A DNA stretch of 64,000 nt, from positions 675,821-739,820 of the forward strand of contig CAJNOJ010000019.1 of NCBI GenBank assembly GCA_905250025.1. The letters are read 5' to 3'. Below the pieces are notes generated by a model. It did no database searches. It was not told the DNA's origin and saw only the letters and a program-made list of their open reading frames with translations. Made by a program: the position numbers and the translations under genes. The stretch comes from Adineta ricciae. Taxonomy: Eukaryota; Rotifera; Eurotatoria; Adinetida; Adinetidae. Positions 14,705 through 27,783 of the stretch are shown piece by piece. Numbering within the stretch: the stretch's first letter is position 1; every line of letters begins with the position of its first letter.

Positions 14705-17700
14705 TCACTGCTGCTGTTGCTGTTGGGAGGTAGAAGAGTAGTCTCCATCAGTGGAATGGTCTTGTTGCATGAGTGCTAAGCGCTCCTGAATTGCTTCGGA
14801 TTGATGTTGTTGTCGTCGATCAAATAAATGATGTTTACCTTGAGTGTCAATAAACATCTGTCCATCGGTGCAATCAGCTCGAAGAATCATCGCACTATTG
14901 TCACTAAATGTCACACGATAGGTACCTTTCAACAATGAATTGATCGATTTTATTGCTAAGGTAGTTGTCGGCATTGATCCTGGATTATTAGTGGTTATAA
15001 TAGTTCCACCACTTGTATTGGAATTCAACGATGTTGAGGATGTGTAATGATGATTGATGTTTGTTACAGGCAGTGTTGCTTGCCGTGTCGAGATGCTCTC
15101 GGACATGTAGGATGGCGAAGTGATCTGTTGAGGATGAACGGAAAGTTGACGAGATGGTGCTGAAGCTTGTGGAGTGTAGGAAACTTGATGATGATTGTGA
15201 TGATGATGATAACCAGCTGTACGTAATGTTGACGATGAAGTTGAGTGATGAACATTACTATTGGCAATACTTGCAGATGACGACATTGGACTTGCAGTCG
15301 TAGAAAGCGAGTTTTTGGCTCCTCGAACATCAGTGTCAGATGCAAATATACGTCGATTAGATGTCATTGATAATGGCGTACCAGCGGATGTCGATGGTGC
15401 AATACACAACTCATTCACGGTGGATGAGGAACCACCAAACTGTTGAGAAAGAGAACGACCAATTGAGCAAGCAGAACCTATGGTTCGAAAGAAGATACGT
15501 ACTAAATACAAAGATGTTGAGGGCTAGGATGATCTTACCTGGTCTATTGTTATCAGGCTGTTGAGCATGTTTTTTTCCAAACTGAACGGGAAATGTTTGA
15601 ATGGACGGAAATTGTCGTTGGTTTTCTTCCAAAATTTGATCTTTTGATAAACAAAAGGAGTAAAACTAATGCAAAGAAAGCATAGAAAGTATTTCTCTTT
15701 GAAAAGTATAGGTGCTATTTCACATACTGTAATTGCATTATCAAGCATTTGTCGAATTTCTGGACTGAAATGTTCGACTGCTGAAATGTTTGGAGTGGCA
15801 ACACGATCGAAATCCAACGACGATTCAGATTTATCAATGTTATTAATAATTTTGATTTTTAACGGATCATCGTATTTGAAATTTTCTCGGTAAATAGAGA
15901 TTTTAACTCCACAGAGAAATACAGCTTCAAAGTCCACGCCAGTTTCCATAAGAGAACATTTCGCTTCGGGTGTGTATAGAATAACCTTAGGCATTCGTGA
16001 GCGAACCAATGTAACAAATCTGCAAGAGAGATTAAAAGTAAGAATAAGAAATCTAATGTAGGAATAAATTACTTGTGTGCATAGAGATATTTTTTCCAGT
16101 ATTCCGATGGTAACTGACTGAATTCATATTCCTGATAAGCATTTTTATCGCGTGGTATTGGCGGAGGATGATCACCGATCGGCGAACCATGACGACTGTT
16201 CGGTGTGTAAGTAATAATACGTAGACCATCGCCTGATACACGAAATACGTCGACAATACGTCGTTTGGTGCCTTTGGTTCTCATTGTTTCGAGTACAACT
16301 TCGCCATTTTCCATAATACTCATCTAAATTATACTTTGAGAAAGAACTTGAATTCATTACGTGAAGTACTTACAATAAATGATTTTGTTGCTTGACGAAG
16401 TATTTTTAATCGTTGAGTATTCAATGGTTGAAGTTTCTCACGAATCTGTTCTGCATTTGAATCAAGATTCGATGGGGCTTGTTGTGGATGATGCTGTTGT
16501 TGCTGTTGTAAGAGACGCTGAATTGTATTCGATGATGATAACGATGGCAACCCGTTACGCACTAAAGACATAGTCATTAGAAAATAAAATGAACGGAAAG
16601 GGATGGAAACAAGTACTCACTGTTATTGGTATGAGATGCTTTGAAACTTGGTTCAGATTTTCCACTAAAATCACGTGAGGATTTGGGATCAGATCGGGCG
16701 AGACCACTATCACGAGATAAGACAGATGATGTTGCACTATCAGGACGTGGATCATTGACATTATGTGATCCACTACTAAGCCAATCATTCAGATTTGAAT
16801 GAATATTAAAAGATGGACTAAAACCAATGAAGGATGAGACGAAATGTTTCCTCACAAAACCAAACAATTACCTTTGTCGTGCATGAATAGGTTGCTGTTG
16901 AGCTGGTGTAGATGTTAAGACAGGATAGGCAAAAGCTTCATGTGGAGTCTTTGAGCGTGTGCTACTATTCGTATAGATTGGTGCAGCATGATGAGACGGC
17001 GCTGGAGAAGAGACAGGATCGGATCTAAACAGAAATCAATTGCAAAAACGCGCACGCTAGATCTTCAATCAACTGACGAATATTGATGAGCAGCATAAGT
17101 TCCATTGGTCGCCAATGTACTGTTCAATACAGATCGCTGTCGTCCCATCGATACTCCTAGTCCACTGTCGACAGATGCATTCGGACCCAGCTATGATAGA
17201 AGATATTTCATTATCGAAAAGTTCCAAACGATTTCAACTTACAGACGATATCTTCTGATAACTATTTGATTCGTTATACGAATGAGATGAACGTGAATGT
17301 TCTTTGGTGAAAAATGGATGATCTCGAATTTCTAAAAATCAAATCTTCAAACTTGAGTTCTTCAAAGCATGACTCAACTAACCTTTGAGTGTCGGACGTT
17401 CTTCAGGCTTTTTTCGTAGTATACTATTGACAAGATCTTGAGCTTCTTCACTGAATGTCGTTGGTAGTTCATATTTTTCTTGTGTTACTTTACATAAGGT
17501 CTCTTGAACAGCTTGAAAAAAGAAAAAGCAAAAGTATTCAAATGATTTTAGACGAATAAGTACATACTGTCGGTATAGAACGGTGGTCGCCCTGTTAATA
17601 ACGTCGCCATAAGGATTCCAAACGACCAGACATCCGTTTCAAAACTATGAGGATGTCGACTAGCTATTTCACTGAAAGAAAATGAAGAAATAAAAGAACT

Positions 17701-19941
17701 CTCAGCGAAAAGATTTGTTTATTCACTTACGGTGATATGTAATTCGGCGTTCCACACATGGTTTCATTCGTTTGTTCACGTGTCAATGGTAATTTTTTCG
17801 CCAAACCAAAGTCAGCAATTTTCTATCGAAACCTTTCTTTCATTTCCATCAATTTTCTTTTTTATAACTTACAACGTCGAATGTATCAGTCAAAAGTATA
17901 TTGGATAATTTGATATCTCGATGTAGAATTCCATGACTATGTAAATAGAACATACCATCCACGACTTGTTTACAAATATTTCGCGCTAAAGAAGTCAGTT
18001 GAAGAATAGTTGTGTTCAAACAATTCATTCGTACTTTCATGTTCGCTCAAGGTTTTCTTCTCTTGAAGATAATGTTCAAGATCACCATTAGAACATAATT
18101 CGAGAATTAAATACACATATTTATCATCACAAAAACAATTGAGCAATTCGACGATGTTCGGATGTTTCACTTGATGATGGATACTGATTTCCGCATTCAA
18201 TCGATCGAGCATGGTTGTTGAACGTGAGTTTGGTAAAGGGTGACGATGAGCTGGATACGATGGAATATGATGACTATTATCTTGTTCGAGTTTTTTCCTA
18301 TCGATCTGGAAGAGAAAGCATTTCGCTCGATCGATTTTCCTCTCTCGACACAGCAAAGTCGGATCTTACCATCTTGCAGGCAACAAGAAGATCATCTGCT
18401 TTCCGTCGTGCAGCATGTACAGTGGCGAAGCCACCTCTCCCAAGTATGTGAGATACTTCATAGTGCTAAAAGAACCACATTCATTTGATTAAGCATTCTA
18501 TTCAATCGTGTTCATTCGTGAAGGAAAATGATTTCCTTTCGAGTCTTTTTCTCTCTTCAATTTCTATGTTCTGCGAAAAGTGATTCGGGCCATCAAGCAG
18601 AAGAGATTAGATGATGAATGAATTGACGTTTTCTTGGCGTGTGAATCACAGTCGATAAGTTTAGTTTATGAAGATAATAGAACGTGAAAACTTATATGAA
18701 CAAGAAACTTAATAAGGCTTTCTGATCAATTCTAATTGTCGACTACCGAGGTCAACTTGTCACATGAATCAAAAAAGTTTCCTGATCGAACTTGATCATT
18801 TCGATCTGAACACAAAACATGCTGTACAACTATAGCCTTGAAATCTCATCCGACGTTCAACAGGTACATGAATCCTTCGTCTACAAATACGATTTAAAGT
18901 ATGTCACTCCATAACCTTGAACATAGTTTTTGTTAAAATAACGAAATTTTCAAGTAACTCTTTGTATCTGCAAATCGGGCCTTTCTCTTTCTTGTTTTTC
19001 TCCAATTGCTTATGCAATTAATGTCTCGTATTAACAAGATTTATTACTTGTGATGACGGTCCATTTTAATTGAATTTCCTCTCCTCCTCCCCCTCCTCCT
19101 CTTCTTCTTCTATTTGTTACTTAATATAAGAAATTTGCATTGTATACCGTGTAACTTTTGAATAATTGATACTCGACAAACCACACGGCATGCATGCACA
19201 GTGTGTAAGAAGAGATGAGAATTCTTTCACTGCTTCAAAGTTTAAGAACAGAGGAGAAAAAGAGAAATCTCACGTCCTGATAATAATTATTGCTTTATAT
19301 ACATGTAAGCGCACATACACACACACATATGCATTGACCATTGAAATCTGATCGTTAAATGAAGAACAAGTCATAAAAAAAAGAGCTGCGTTGTACGATT
19401 GGTCTTTTCTTTTTCTTTTGTTCTGTATGATCGATGTAGTCACGCCAACAATTTAGTTAGCTTATTCGTGCGTGCTCAATCTTGAACGAAACCTTCTTTC
19501 TCATTTTCCAAAGAAGAATTTTTACGTCATCTCATCAACTAGTTACATCTGTATGTATGCGCGAACAGTAAGAAGACCTGAATGTGTAGATCGAAATCGA
19601 AAAAGGAGAAATTTCGTTTCTCCGCTTAGTGATGGCCACTTGAATGGAGTGTGGATGAAAAGAAGGAGAAAGTAAAACCGCCATCGCCAATACCATTACC
19701 ACATCATTACGTATATAAACACAAATATCTCGAATTTCGTTTACACATATGCTCGCCTCTTCAACCCGAAAGTTCACACTTCTTTTGTTTCTTTGGAGAG
19801 TAAAGCGATTATCGTACAGGGTACATATATTCAGGGCACAAGATTGAGTGATAAAAACTACGATTTGAAAAAAGTAAAAGAACGTCAACTTACACTGATC
19901 TTTTCGTCATGGGAAAACATGGGCACAATGCCAGGACGCAT
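14705..19941 (-). CDS. PLK4: Polo-like kinase 4 (centriole duplication kinase)
   Basis: Ser/Thr kinase that triggers centriole duplication. Exon 1 (19894-19941) encodes 16 residues beginning [16 protein letters not shown]. Exon 2 resumes in phase with [19 protein letters not shown], which carries the Gly-rich loop; compare PLK4 '[20 protein letters not shown]'. Kinase motifs follow: VKHPNIVEL (about 18150), [19 protein letters not shown] (about 17900), DFGLAKKL, and [12 protein letters not shown] (about 17740). A Ser/Gln-rich linker leads to the cryptic polo box: [19 protein letters not shown] (about 16070-16130) and [32 protein letters not shown] (about 15900-16000). Polo box 3 is [18 protein letters not shown] (about 14870-14930). 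A short polyQ tail ends the protein at 14705. The cryptic polo box plus PB3 identifies PLK4 rather than PLK1-3. All kinase catalytic residues (Lys, HRD, DFG) are present. Intron 1 is 1,428 nt, about 25 times longer than neighbouring introns. Confidence 0.95.
18466..19893 (-). other. Long first intron of PLK4
   Basis: Donor GTAAGT (reverse complement at 19888-19893) and acceptor TTTTAG (18466-18471) bound a 1,428-nt phase-0 intron. It contains pyrimidine-rich tracts and no supported gene. Long first introns often hold transcriptional control elements; that role is inference. Confidence 0.8.
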
Positions 19942-21425
19942 CTTCTTGCTTGTCTATCAAAAAGAACCTACACACATCCAATCGACTAGATGTCTGTGTG
20001 TATGATGAAAAGAATTCACATGAATCTAGAAGAGAACAATATGACTAGATACCTGTAAATAGTCTTCGCATCTGAAAATGTCTGAAGTAAAAATCAGTCG
20101 AAACACAATGCCAGTAAAATCCAATGAGAGAAGAAAAAAACGAGCAGAGTAACGGATAAAAAGAATGAAGAAAACGAGAGAGAGAGGGAGAGAGGGAGAA
20201 AGAAGGAGATGAAGTTCTTCTCATGCAATCAATGTGTACGAGCCAGTAGTAGAGAATTGTAAGACAAAGAAATACAAAAAAAACACCGATAAGGAGAAGA
20301 AGAAGAATTTATGAATACGAACTTCACTATGGTAACAGACTCGATTGTTCATGAAAACAAATGAAAATCTTCCATACCATCTCATTCAAATTAATCAAGC
20401 AAAATCTTCCCAGATACAATTAGATCTTTATTTGAAAATTCTAAATCGAATTCGACAGTTTTTTTTTCATTCGATAGAGGGCGGTAACCGCTAGTTTAGC
20501 CACAAATCCCAACCTTGACCGATTTTCTTATACTCGCAGAAAAAGAACGTTTCCTCAATCTCTTTTATTACTTAAAAAAATACTCACAACTATGTATAAA
20601 GATAATCTTTTGACATTCTTGCCTGACTTTCTTCAATTACGATGCATTACTTTCTAAATTTCATTTTCACGGAAATCTTTCTCTCAATCTAAATAATCAA
20701 TATGTGAAAATAGTGGGAAAATCTTGCGCGTCACGGCATATCCCATCAAAATAAGACCAATTAGTTAGAAGTAGTAGAAAATAGTTTGAAGAGAACTAGA
20801 AGAAAAGTACTTTCATTTTAAATGCAAAAAATAAGTTGACGTATGTCCTTCGAGATTGCATATCATCAGAAATGTTTATGATCATGAAGAATTCTATACG
20901 ATGTCCATAAAATCAAGTTATTTTTGATAACGAAATATACGTTGAAAGAGAAAGTATTCTTACTAGAATATTTCATCATCTAGTCTTGCTTGTGACTTAG
21001 AGAAAAAGCTTTTTAGTACAAGGACAGACACTTATTTCAAGTTGTTTGCTATGCGCGAAATGAAACAAATTTCTTTAGTTAATTTCGCTCTACTTTCGCA
21101 TTACAACAAAACGATTCTTTTTGTTTTCTAATCCAGACACTAAGCATTTATTCTCCGCTCGCGTCCCTTCTCTTTTCATCATCAAATACTAATGTTTCAA
21201 ATTGCTCATCCTAAGATGACATCATACAATCAAATAAACTTGCTCAGATGTATTTATATTATACACACATATATATATCTATTTATGATTGATGAGTATG
21301 ATTATATTTTTGTCATACTGTATGAATATCAGGTCATGTAATCATAATAAACACGATACAACTTTTTTTTTTGTTTCAAAGATATACAAAAATAGAGAAA
21401 GAAAAACAACGGGTCGAATATTACG
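19942..21425. other. Intergenic, PLK4 upstream and glypican 3' flank
   Basis: About 1.5 kb. It holds GA-rich low-complexity sequence at about 20168-20215, oligo-A runs, and a (TA) patch near 21268. No gene, RNA or repeat family recognised. Confidence 0.6.
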
Positions 21426-24150
21426 TCAGACTCGAGAGATAAACATTGTTATGAGGATGAGCGAAGAATAATGAAGAGAAGATCCACTGTTATATCGCTG
21501 TTCATGTTTTCTTGATTTTTGTACCTCGTCATTGTCATTTACATTAACATTCCAGATAATGGCTGGTCGACGATGGTAGAACGGTATTCGATCTTTCCAA
21601 TAGCGTGTTGTTGTTATTCGTCGTGTTGTTGTGATTAGAACAGGTTCTTCCACAGTTGACGTTCCATCGATTTCCTCATCTGTATACAAATCATGATCAC
21701 CATAATCATAGTAAGTATTTTTCGTATCTTCGCTGGACTTCTCAGCTTCGTCATCTATTAAAATTGCTAAGGTTGTTGTTTGTCTCGTGGTGGTGGTGGT
21801 GGTCGTAGTAGTAGTGGTGGAAACAGTAGTAGTCGTAGTCGTTGTAGTCGATGATTTTGTTGTTTGATCTGTAGAATCTTCATATGCATAATCCGAATAG
21901 TCGAATTCATTATCATTCGGATAATCATCGAGATCATTCGCTGATAGCGAATCATTAAATTTCTGTGAGATGAAATTCAGTTTTTCATTGTTGACTACAG
22001 TTGAAATTGTCGTGGGATTGATATGAAGTGCTGGAAAGTAAAACAAAATTCTTGTAAATTTTAATAACGAAAAATAAACTTCTTCTGAACGTGAAGACTC
22101 ATTCAATTGAACACATCTCTCTTTTTGCATTTTCATAATACGAATCCATCTAACCTATCTTTATGGTTTCAATGTCTATTGAAGTTGAAGAAGGCATAGA
22201 AGTTCACATTAAAAGCATTTAATAAGACACATACAATTGATCAATTCAGATTAAAGCACTCAAACTAAGTTGCAATTATGTATGGTGAACTGGTCACCAT
22301 AACTCGCGGAAAAGAATGTCTGTGTATGTGAACGTACCTGACGTAGTTCGACGGGGATTTCCAATTAGAAGCGATTTCTCTCTCATCTCTTTCAATATTC
22401 GCTGAAGTTTCAGATTCAATGGTTGATCATATTGGACCCGAACAGACGATCTAGAATTAGTTATAATGAACCATCTTTTCAATAAAAGATTTTCTCATTA
22501 CCTTCCATCCGATGAAATCGAACTTCCTGTCCAACACGCACTTCCATCCGATGCAGAAATACCTGTTGATTTACAGATTTGTTCTGGAAATTTCATCCAA
22601 AACGATCGATAGATACGCAATGATCGACTCATATGAATCAATTGTCGATCTAACAACGATAGTGACAAGGTTTTACTATATTCATCATCAGATTTTTGAT
22701 CGATAGAAAGTGTTTGTCGTCGCACACGTATATGTCCACATTGTTCGATGATCTAGTTAGATACACATATAATTACCATCAACCTTTGTCCTATCCGTCA
22801 ATATACATACGTCCTTGTTTTGTACTCCGCCTGAATTGAAAAATGTCATCACAGCATCTGATATTGATAGGCCAATAGATGATAAAACTTTCTCGATATT
22901 ATTAAAATAATCAACATTCTCAATCGCATCTAGAACGAAATCAAAACATAAACATCCTATGTTTCGAATGTTCAATACAAAGTTTACCAATAAAATTTTG
23001 CCAAACATTGTCGATGAAGGTCAAATTTACAAGACAACTTTCAATGATATTCATACAATTCGTTAAACATGGTAATTCATTTCGATTATGACAAAGATTA
23101 CAATAGGATAGTTGCATATACGAATCAATGCAATGATAATCCGTTGTGACACTCTAGAAGAAAAAACAAGTCAATGTGTGAAAATAACACTTTGAACAGC
23201 GATTTATTGTTTTCTGTTCTTTAAGCAAATGTTGATATTTATTCTTTTGAGAAATTCGTTCTATTAAAAGTGTGAATATTCAGATAATAGGTGAACTGTG
23301 TTCTATACGGACAATTGGTTACATCATAAAAACCGTTCATACTGATTACATGCTTGACTAGTACTTCAATAAGCATATATATTCTCACGCAGCTTTCTCA
23401 TTCAAACACGTACCGTTGATAGAACTTGAACAAGTTCATGACTTAACTTGAACAGATCACTTAATTGAAATAATTTGCCGAGATTGTTCTCTAATTGTTT
23501 TTCTAAGAGATTTGGATGATTAGCAAACGGTTGATTCCTCCATAGACACGAGAAATATGTTGGTGAGATTTGTTTGTTATCGTTCAATGTTAATGAAATG
23601 TGAAGAATGTTTCGAAATAAATCGTCGACATACGTGTGAAGGTCTTGAGAATATGTTCGAGATGTTAAAGTTAAAAGTTGATTAAAAAACCTATCAATCG
23701 AATGTTGATAAGATCGATAGAGCGCATTATAACCACGTCGTAGAACTAGATGAGTTTCATTGCGAGAAAAATTGATCAATGCAATGAATGTATCTAAGAT
23801 GAAGAAATAGAAGTGTTTTCTTTTCGTTTTCGAAATTCAGAAGATAACAAACTATTCAAGTCTTTGGTTAAACGAAGTAATGGTTCGTAGAGATTAATTG
23901 TGGACAATTCGAATAGACGATAAAGTTCAAGTGCAGTTGCATTTTGTAGACGATCTTCGTAGATTTGTGGACAGCAATGATTGGAATTGAGATTTTGACA
24001 TAAACGAATAGCAGGTTGGTTGGTAATTTGAAGATTAAGGGAATTATGATGATTATATTTAGTCAACTTATTATTCAAATAAAAACATTGGGTTTCTTGA
24101 CTTATAATTGAGTTTATTAACAAACAAAGAAGCAATAAATAATAAAACAT
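21426..24150 (-). CDS. Glypican-type heparan sulfate proteoglycan
   Basis: GPI-anchored cell-surface proteoglycan that modulates Wnt, Hedgehog, BMP and FGF signalling. The protein starts with a signal peptide (MFYYLLLLCLLINSIIS). The glypican Cys-rich alpha-helical core follows: HCCPQIYEDRLQNATALEL (about 23980), LRRGYNALYRSYQHSIDRFF (about 23700), YVDDLFRNILHISLTLN (about 23600) and FSCLWRNQPFANHP (about 23540), which match the family's 'YLDCLWR..QPFGDHP' arrangement. Several short introns follow. The last exon (21426 to about 22030) has acidic Asp/Tyr patches, a run of about 30 threonines (21780-21860), SGSS sites suited to glycosaminoglycan addition, and a hydrophobic C-terminus (LILITMFISRV) compatible with GPI anchoring. 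A Thr-rich, mucin-like stalk of this length is not typical of vertebrate glypicans. Which subfamily (GPC1/2/4/6 or GPC3/5) is unresolved. Confidence 0.86.
21780..21870 (-). repeat. Poly-threonine codon repeat in glypican stalk
   Basis: Imperfect ACN codon repeat (GTGGTGGTGGTCGTAGTA on the plus strand) encoding near-continuous threonine. The mixed codons suggest selection for the amino acid, not simple slippage. Confidence 0.85.
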
Positions 24151-25431
24151 AGTTATATCAATTCATATGTGTGTTCGTTTCGACAATTGTTTGCCGTTAG
24201 GAGCAACAATTTGTCTTTCTCTCTCTTCTTCTCGTTCGTATTTGTTATTGCGAGAAAATGATATTCATCGCCGACCGAGCGTATACGACCGGACGAACGG
24301 ACTAGTGGCTTCTCTTTCTCTCTCTTTTTCTCTGTATATTATGTATTACGCTGCGTGCACTGCTGCCAACTGTTTTTTCTTTCTTTTGAAGAGAAGAGAA
24401 AATGCAACACTTCTCTCTTCTCGCTCTCTCCCCCCCTCTTTCGTTTGCCTTTTCTTCTTTTTGTTTCGATATACTGAGACAATCGTTTTACACTCAGACA
24501 GGTTAAGTTTGTCAATGAATACGAAATAAAGAAATAGCTTGTGACGGTGTATAATGACGAACGGTGAACAAGCTGTGAAATACTCTTATAGAACATATCA
24601 AGAGTTAATAATTATAAGACCTTTTCACCTGCTAATATTTTAATCTAGTAAATAGGGATCAGATCCAATGAGATGTGAAAACGATAATCGTATTTCATCG
24701 GTACAGTTTTCGATGTGAAAGCGCTCGCAATCATCGATAAGTTATCTATTGCTTGAGGTGTAGATTTTTTTCATCTTTTTATCATGTATTGACACGTCAG
24801 CGATTTCATTTTTTATGTACGAGAGATATTGAACTCATAACTTGTCAATAGTATAGATTAGATCGCACGCGCTCATACGTATACTTTGATATTCAATTGC
24901 TTTGAAATTGCTAATATTCTATACTAAAAATGTAATGATAGAAAGTCGAATAGACAGACTCGACTATTATGTCATTGAACGAGTAAATGATCAGAAGTAA
25001 TCTAATGTTTGTATACATCTCGTTAACTTGCAGTCATGTACAAGAATCATTCGTCTAACGCGACAAATAGATGTTGCCATATCAGCACATTTGGAAGGTC
25101 TTGTAACAAATCTATTCTTCTGGTCGGCATTGAGTAACAACGTCATCGCATCGTTGCAAACGATAAAATCAGATGTAGCTGGTTAATTGAACTAGAACTG
25201 ATAGATATTCATCAAGGATTTGTTTCCTCTAATGACTGCGTTCGGTATATCAAAGAAAGCGTTTTCCCATTATTGTGTTCAATGGGGAATGTCTATTACA
25301 TTATACACCTGTTGCAAATGCAACGCGCAGATAAAAAGGCAACAACAACAACTGACTCATTGATGGCCATGAGAGAGCTAATTATTCCTATATTGTTTTG
25401 TTATCATGAATAAAAGGTATTATTTAGTCAT
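24151..25431. other. Intergenic, glypican upstream region
   Basis: About 1.3 kb. Pyrimidine-rich on the plus strand near 24205-24460 (TCTCTC tracts), then AT-rich. No gene supported. The right boundary meets the duplicated CoA-transferase block at about 25427. Confidence 0.6.
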
Positions 25432-27093
25432 TTAATAAATATTTTTGAATCGTTGAAATGCAGCACGCTCCAGTGCTTCGCGATGATTCGGATGTGCAAT
25501 GTTTATCAATGCTTTCGCACGCTGTTGACAGTTCTTACCAAACAAGTTCGCCACACCATACTCTGTCACCACATAGTGAACATGTGCACGAGTTGTTGTC
25601 ACACTTGCACCTTCCTTCAACTATTCGAAAACAAATGTACACTCAGTTCTTTCTCTCTCTCGCTATACTTACTGTGTTGACGATGCGTGAGATCCCCTTG
25701 GTCGTTTGTGATGGTAGAACAAGAATAGGTTTGCCTTGAGGACTGAGAGCAGCACCACGCATGAAGTCTATCTGTCCGCCAACACCCGAATAGTGTGCTG
25801 TGCCAAGCGATTCGGCACAAACCTGACCGGTGAGATCGATCTCGAGTGCAGAGTTGATAGAACACATCTTTGGATTGTTTCTGATTTGTGCTGGATCGTT
25901 GGTGATTCCCACATCTATCAGAAGAACGTTCGGATTGTCATCAACGAAATCATAAAGTTTTCTTGTTCCCATGATAAAGGTAGCTGTTGTTCTTCCAGGA
26001 TGGAATTTCTTGTATCGATTGGTGACTACACCTTTTTGAATAAGAGAGACGATACCATCAGATATCATTTCAGAAGCAATGCTTAGATCTTTGTGATCTT
26101 CGAGACTCTTGAGCACGCAGTCAGGAACAGTACCAACTCCCATTTGCACTATGATCAAGAAACGAAGCTTTCAGGTTATTGTAACTAATGCGCGTCACTT
26201 ACGTGTACTTCCATCCTCAATGAGCTCAGCGACTCGTTGTCCAATCTGCCTTTCGACATCAGTAATATCCCGTGAATAATCTACTTCGAAGAGTGGTTCA
26301 TCATATTCAACATACGCATCGATGTCATTGATGTGAACGAATGTATCGCCGTGTACTCGTGGCATGTTTTTATTAATCTGTGCAATGATGTGTTTTGCGT
26401 TTCGTACTGCGGCTCCTGTAGCTTCAATTGAGATGCCGAGCGAACAGTAGCCATGTCGATCAGGAGGTGAAACTTGAATGAGAGCAGCATCGAGTGGGAG
26501 AATGTTTTCGTCGAAGAGACGAGGCATTTCACTAAGAAATGTTGGTATATATGAGGCAGCTCCACTGGCAATGGCAGGTCGAACATATGCCGACGCAAAG
26601 AGAGAATTGAGAAAGAAGCTGTCTTTCATTTTTACATCAGTAAAAGTGTTATCAAGTGGAAGAATGCCCATCACCTCCACACGTTTCAGTTCACTAGCAC
26701 GCTTAGCGAGTAAGCGATTGAGATGCTGTGGCGTTGCAGCACATCCTGAAATTCAAACAAAACGGTATACAACCTATAACGACACTAAGATACTGACATC
26801 TACTTTCATAATACATTCGTACATTGGTACAAGATAGAATGATAAGGAATAGATTGGAATGTATGCAAAATTTAGTGTCATGTTCGAAAGGAATATATCA
26901 GATTCAACATGATCTACAGAATATTAATGTTCCTATTTTACTGATGGTCGTCAATAGAAACATGAGTTTGCACGAGAATAAACATGAGATAGGAAAACCT
27001 ATGCGGATTTATTTGATTTAACTCACCATGAACAAAGATTCGTGAGCCAGATTTGATTAGTGATAGACCCTGATCAATAAGCATTCGAGCCAT
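25432..27093 (-). CDS. Acetyl-CoA hydrolase / 4-hydroxybutyrate CoA-transferase, copy 1
   Basis: Enzyme that moves CoA between acetate-type acids and 4-hydroxybutyrate, or hydrolyses acetyl-CoA. Four exons. Exon 1 (27027-27093) encodes MARMLIDQGLSLIKSGSRIFVHG. Exon 2 (about 26205-26745) contains SPPDRHGYCSLGISIE and GDTFVHINDIDAYVEYDEP. Exon 3 (about 25680-26150) contains MGVGTVPDCVL, then SEMISDGIVSLIQKGVV with the predicted catalytic Glu, then GQIDFMRGAALSPQGKPILVLPS. Exon 4 (25432-25620) contains THVRA-like TTRAHVHYVVTEYGVANLFGK and ends KNIY. Length and motifs are full-length for the family; I see no lesion. Intron 1 is 281 nt against 78 nt in copy 2. The start is fixed by an in-frame TAG just upstream. 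Related genes exist in bacteria and in several invertebrates, so recent horizontal transfer is not required. Confidence 0.93.
26746..27026 (-). other. Expanded intron 1 of CoA-transferase copy 1
   Basis: GT-AG intron of 281 nt, whereas the same intron in copy 2 spans 78 nt. It contains a 65-codon open frame on the plus strand (26824-27021) with no recognisable product, which I read as chance. Confidence 0.8.
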
Positions 27094-27783
27094 GCTGGTA
27101 TCACTCTACCTCACATAAAATATCAAATGCTTGTTGTTTTTTTACCGGTTCTGTCTGTATATATACATTTTTTATCACATATTTTTCGCTCTTTCGTTCT
27201 ATGGCGTTCTATATCAACAATAGAAACATCAAGAGAAATCAGTCATGCTTTTCTCCAATCACGTATTCTACACATAGAAATATTTTAAAATCGTTCGACC
27301 TGGTTCTGTTCTATACTAAATAGTGAAATGATTCTGGATTGATAATTTAGTAAAACGACGTTGTTTTGAAACATTACTGAGAAGTGGTTGGTTTGACCTT
27401 CGCCGCCTGCCATGTACCGAGGCATAGGTATTTTCATCGGTGCTTACAATATATTCAATTAGAAATTAAAGCGAAAGGTGCCGTACTATGTAACACAATT
27501 CATTCCTGACATTAACTGGTTTTTCAGCAAACGACGGATTTATGGGAACAGATGAAACTGAATCAGGTCACCTCATCCTAGGTTCATGTACCGACGTTTA
27601 GAATCTTCTACTTATCTTTGCGGCAGTTTGGTGTTTCTATTTTTAACCAAAATAGCCTATGACGTAGTTAAGTATGATAAAAATAAGCCAACAGGCAATT
27701 CAAAAAACAAAAACTTCAAAAAGTATGTCATATAGCAAATAATTATGAGTATTTACAAGTTTGGTCAGCATCCATTTAGTCAT
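27094..27783. other. Spacer between tandem CoA-transferase genes
   Basis: About 690 bp upstream of copy 1 and downstream of copy 2. It does not repeat elsewhere in the window except for the last ~10 bp, where the duplicated block begins (ATTTAGTCATTTAATAAAT near 27773). No coding signal. Confidence 0.65.
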
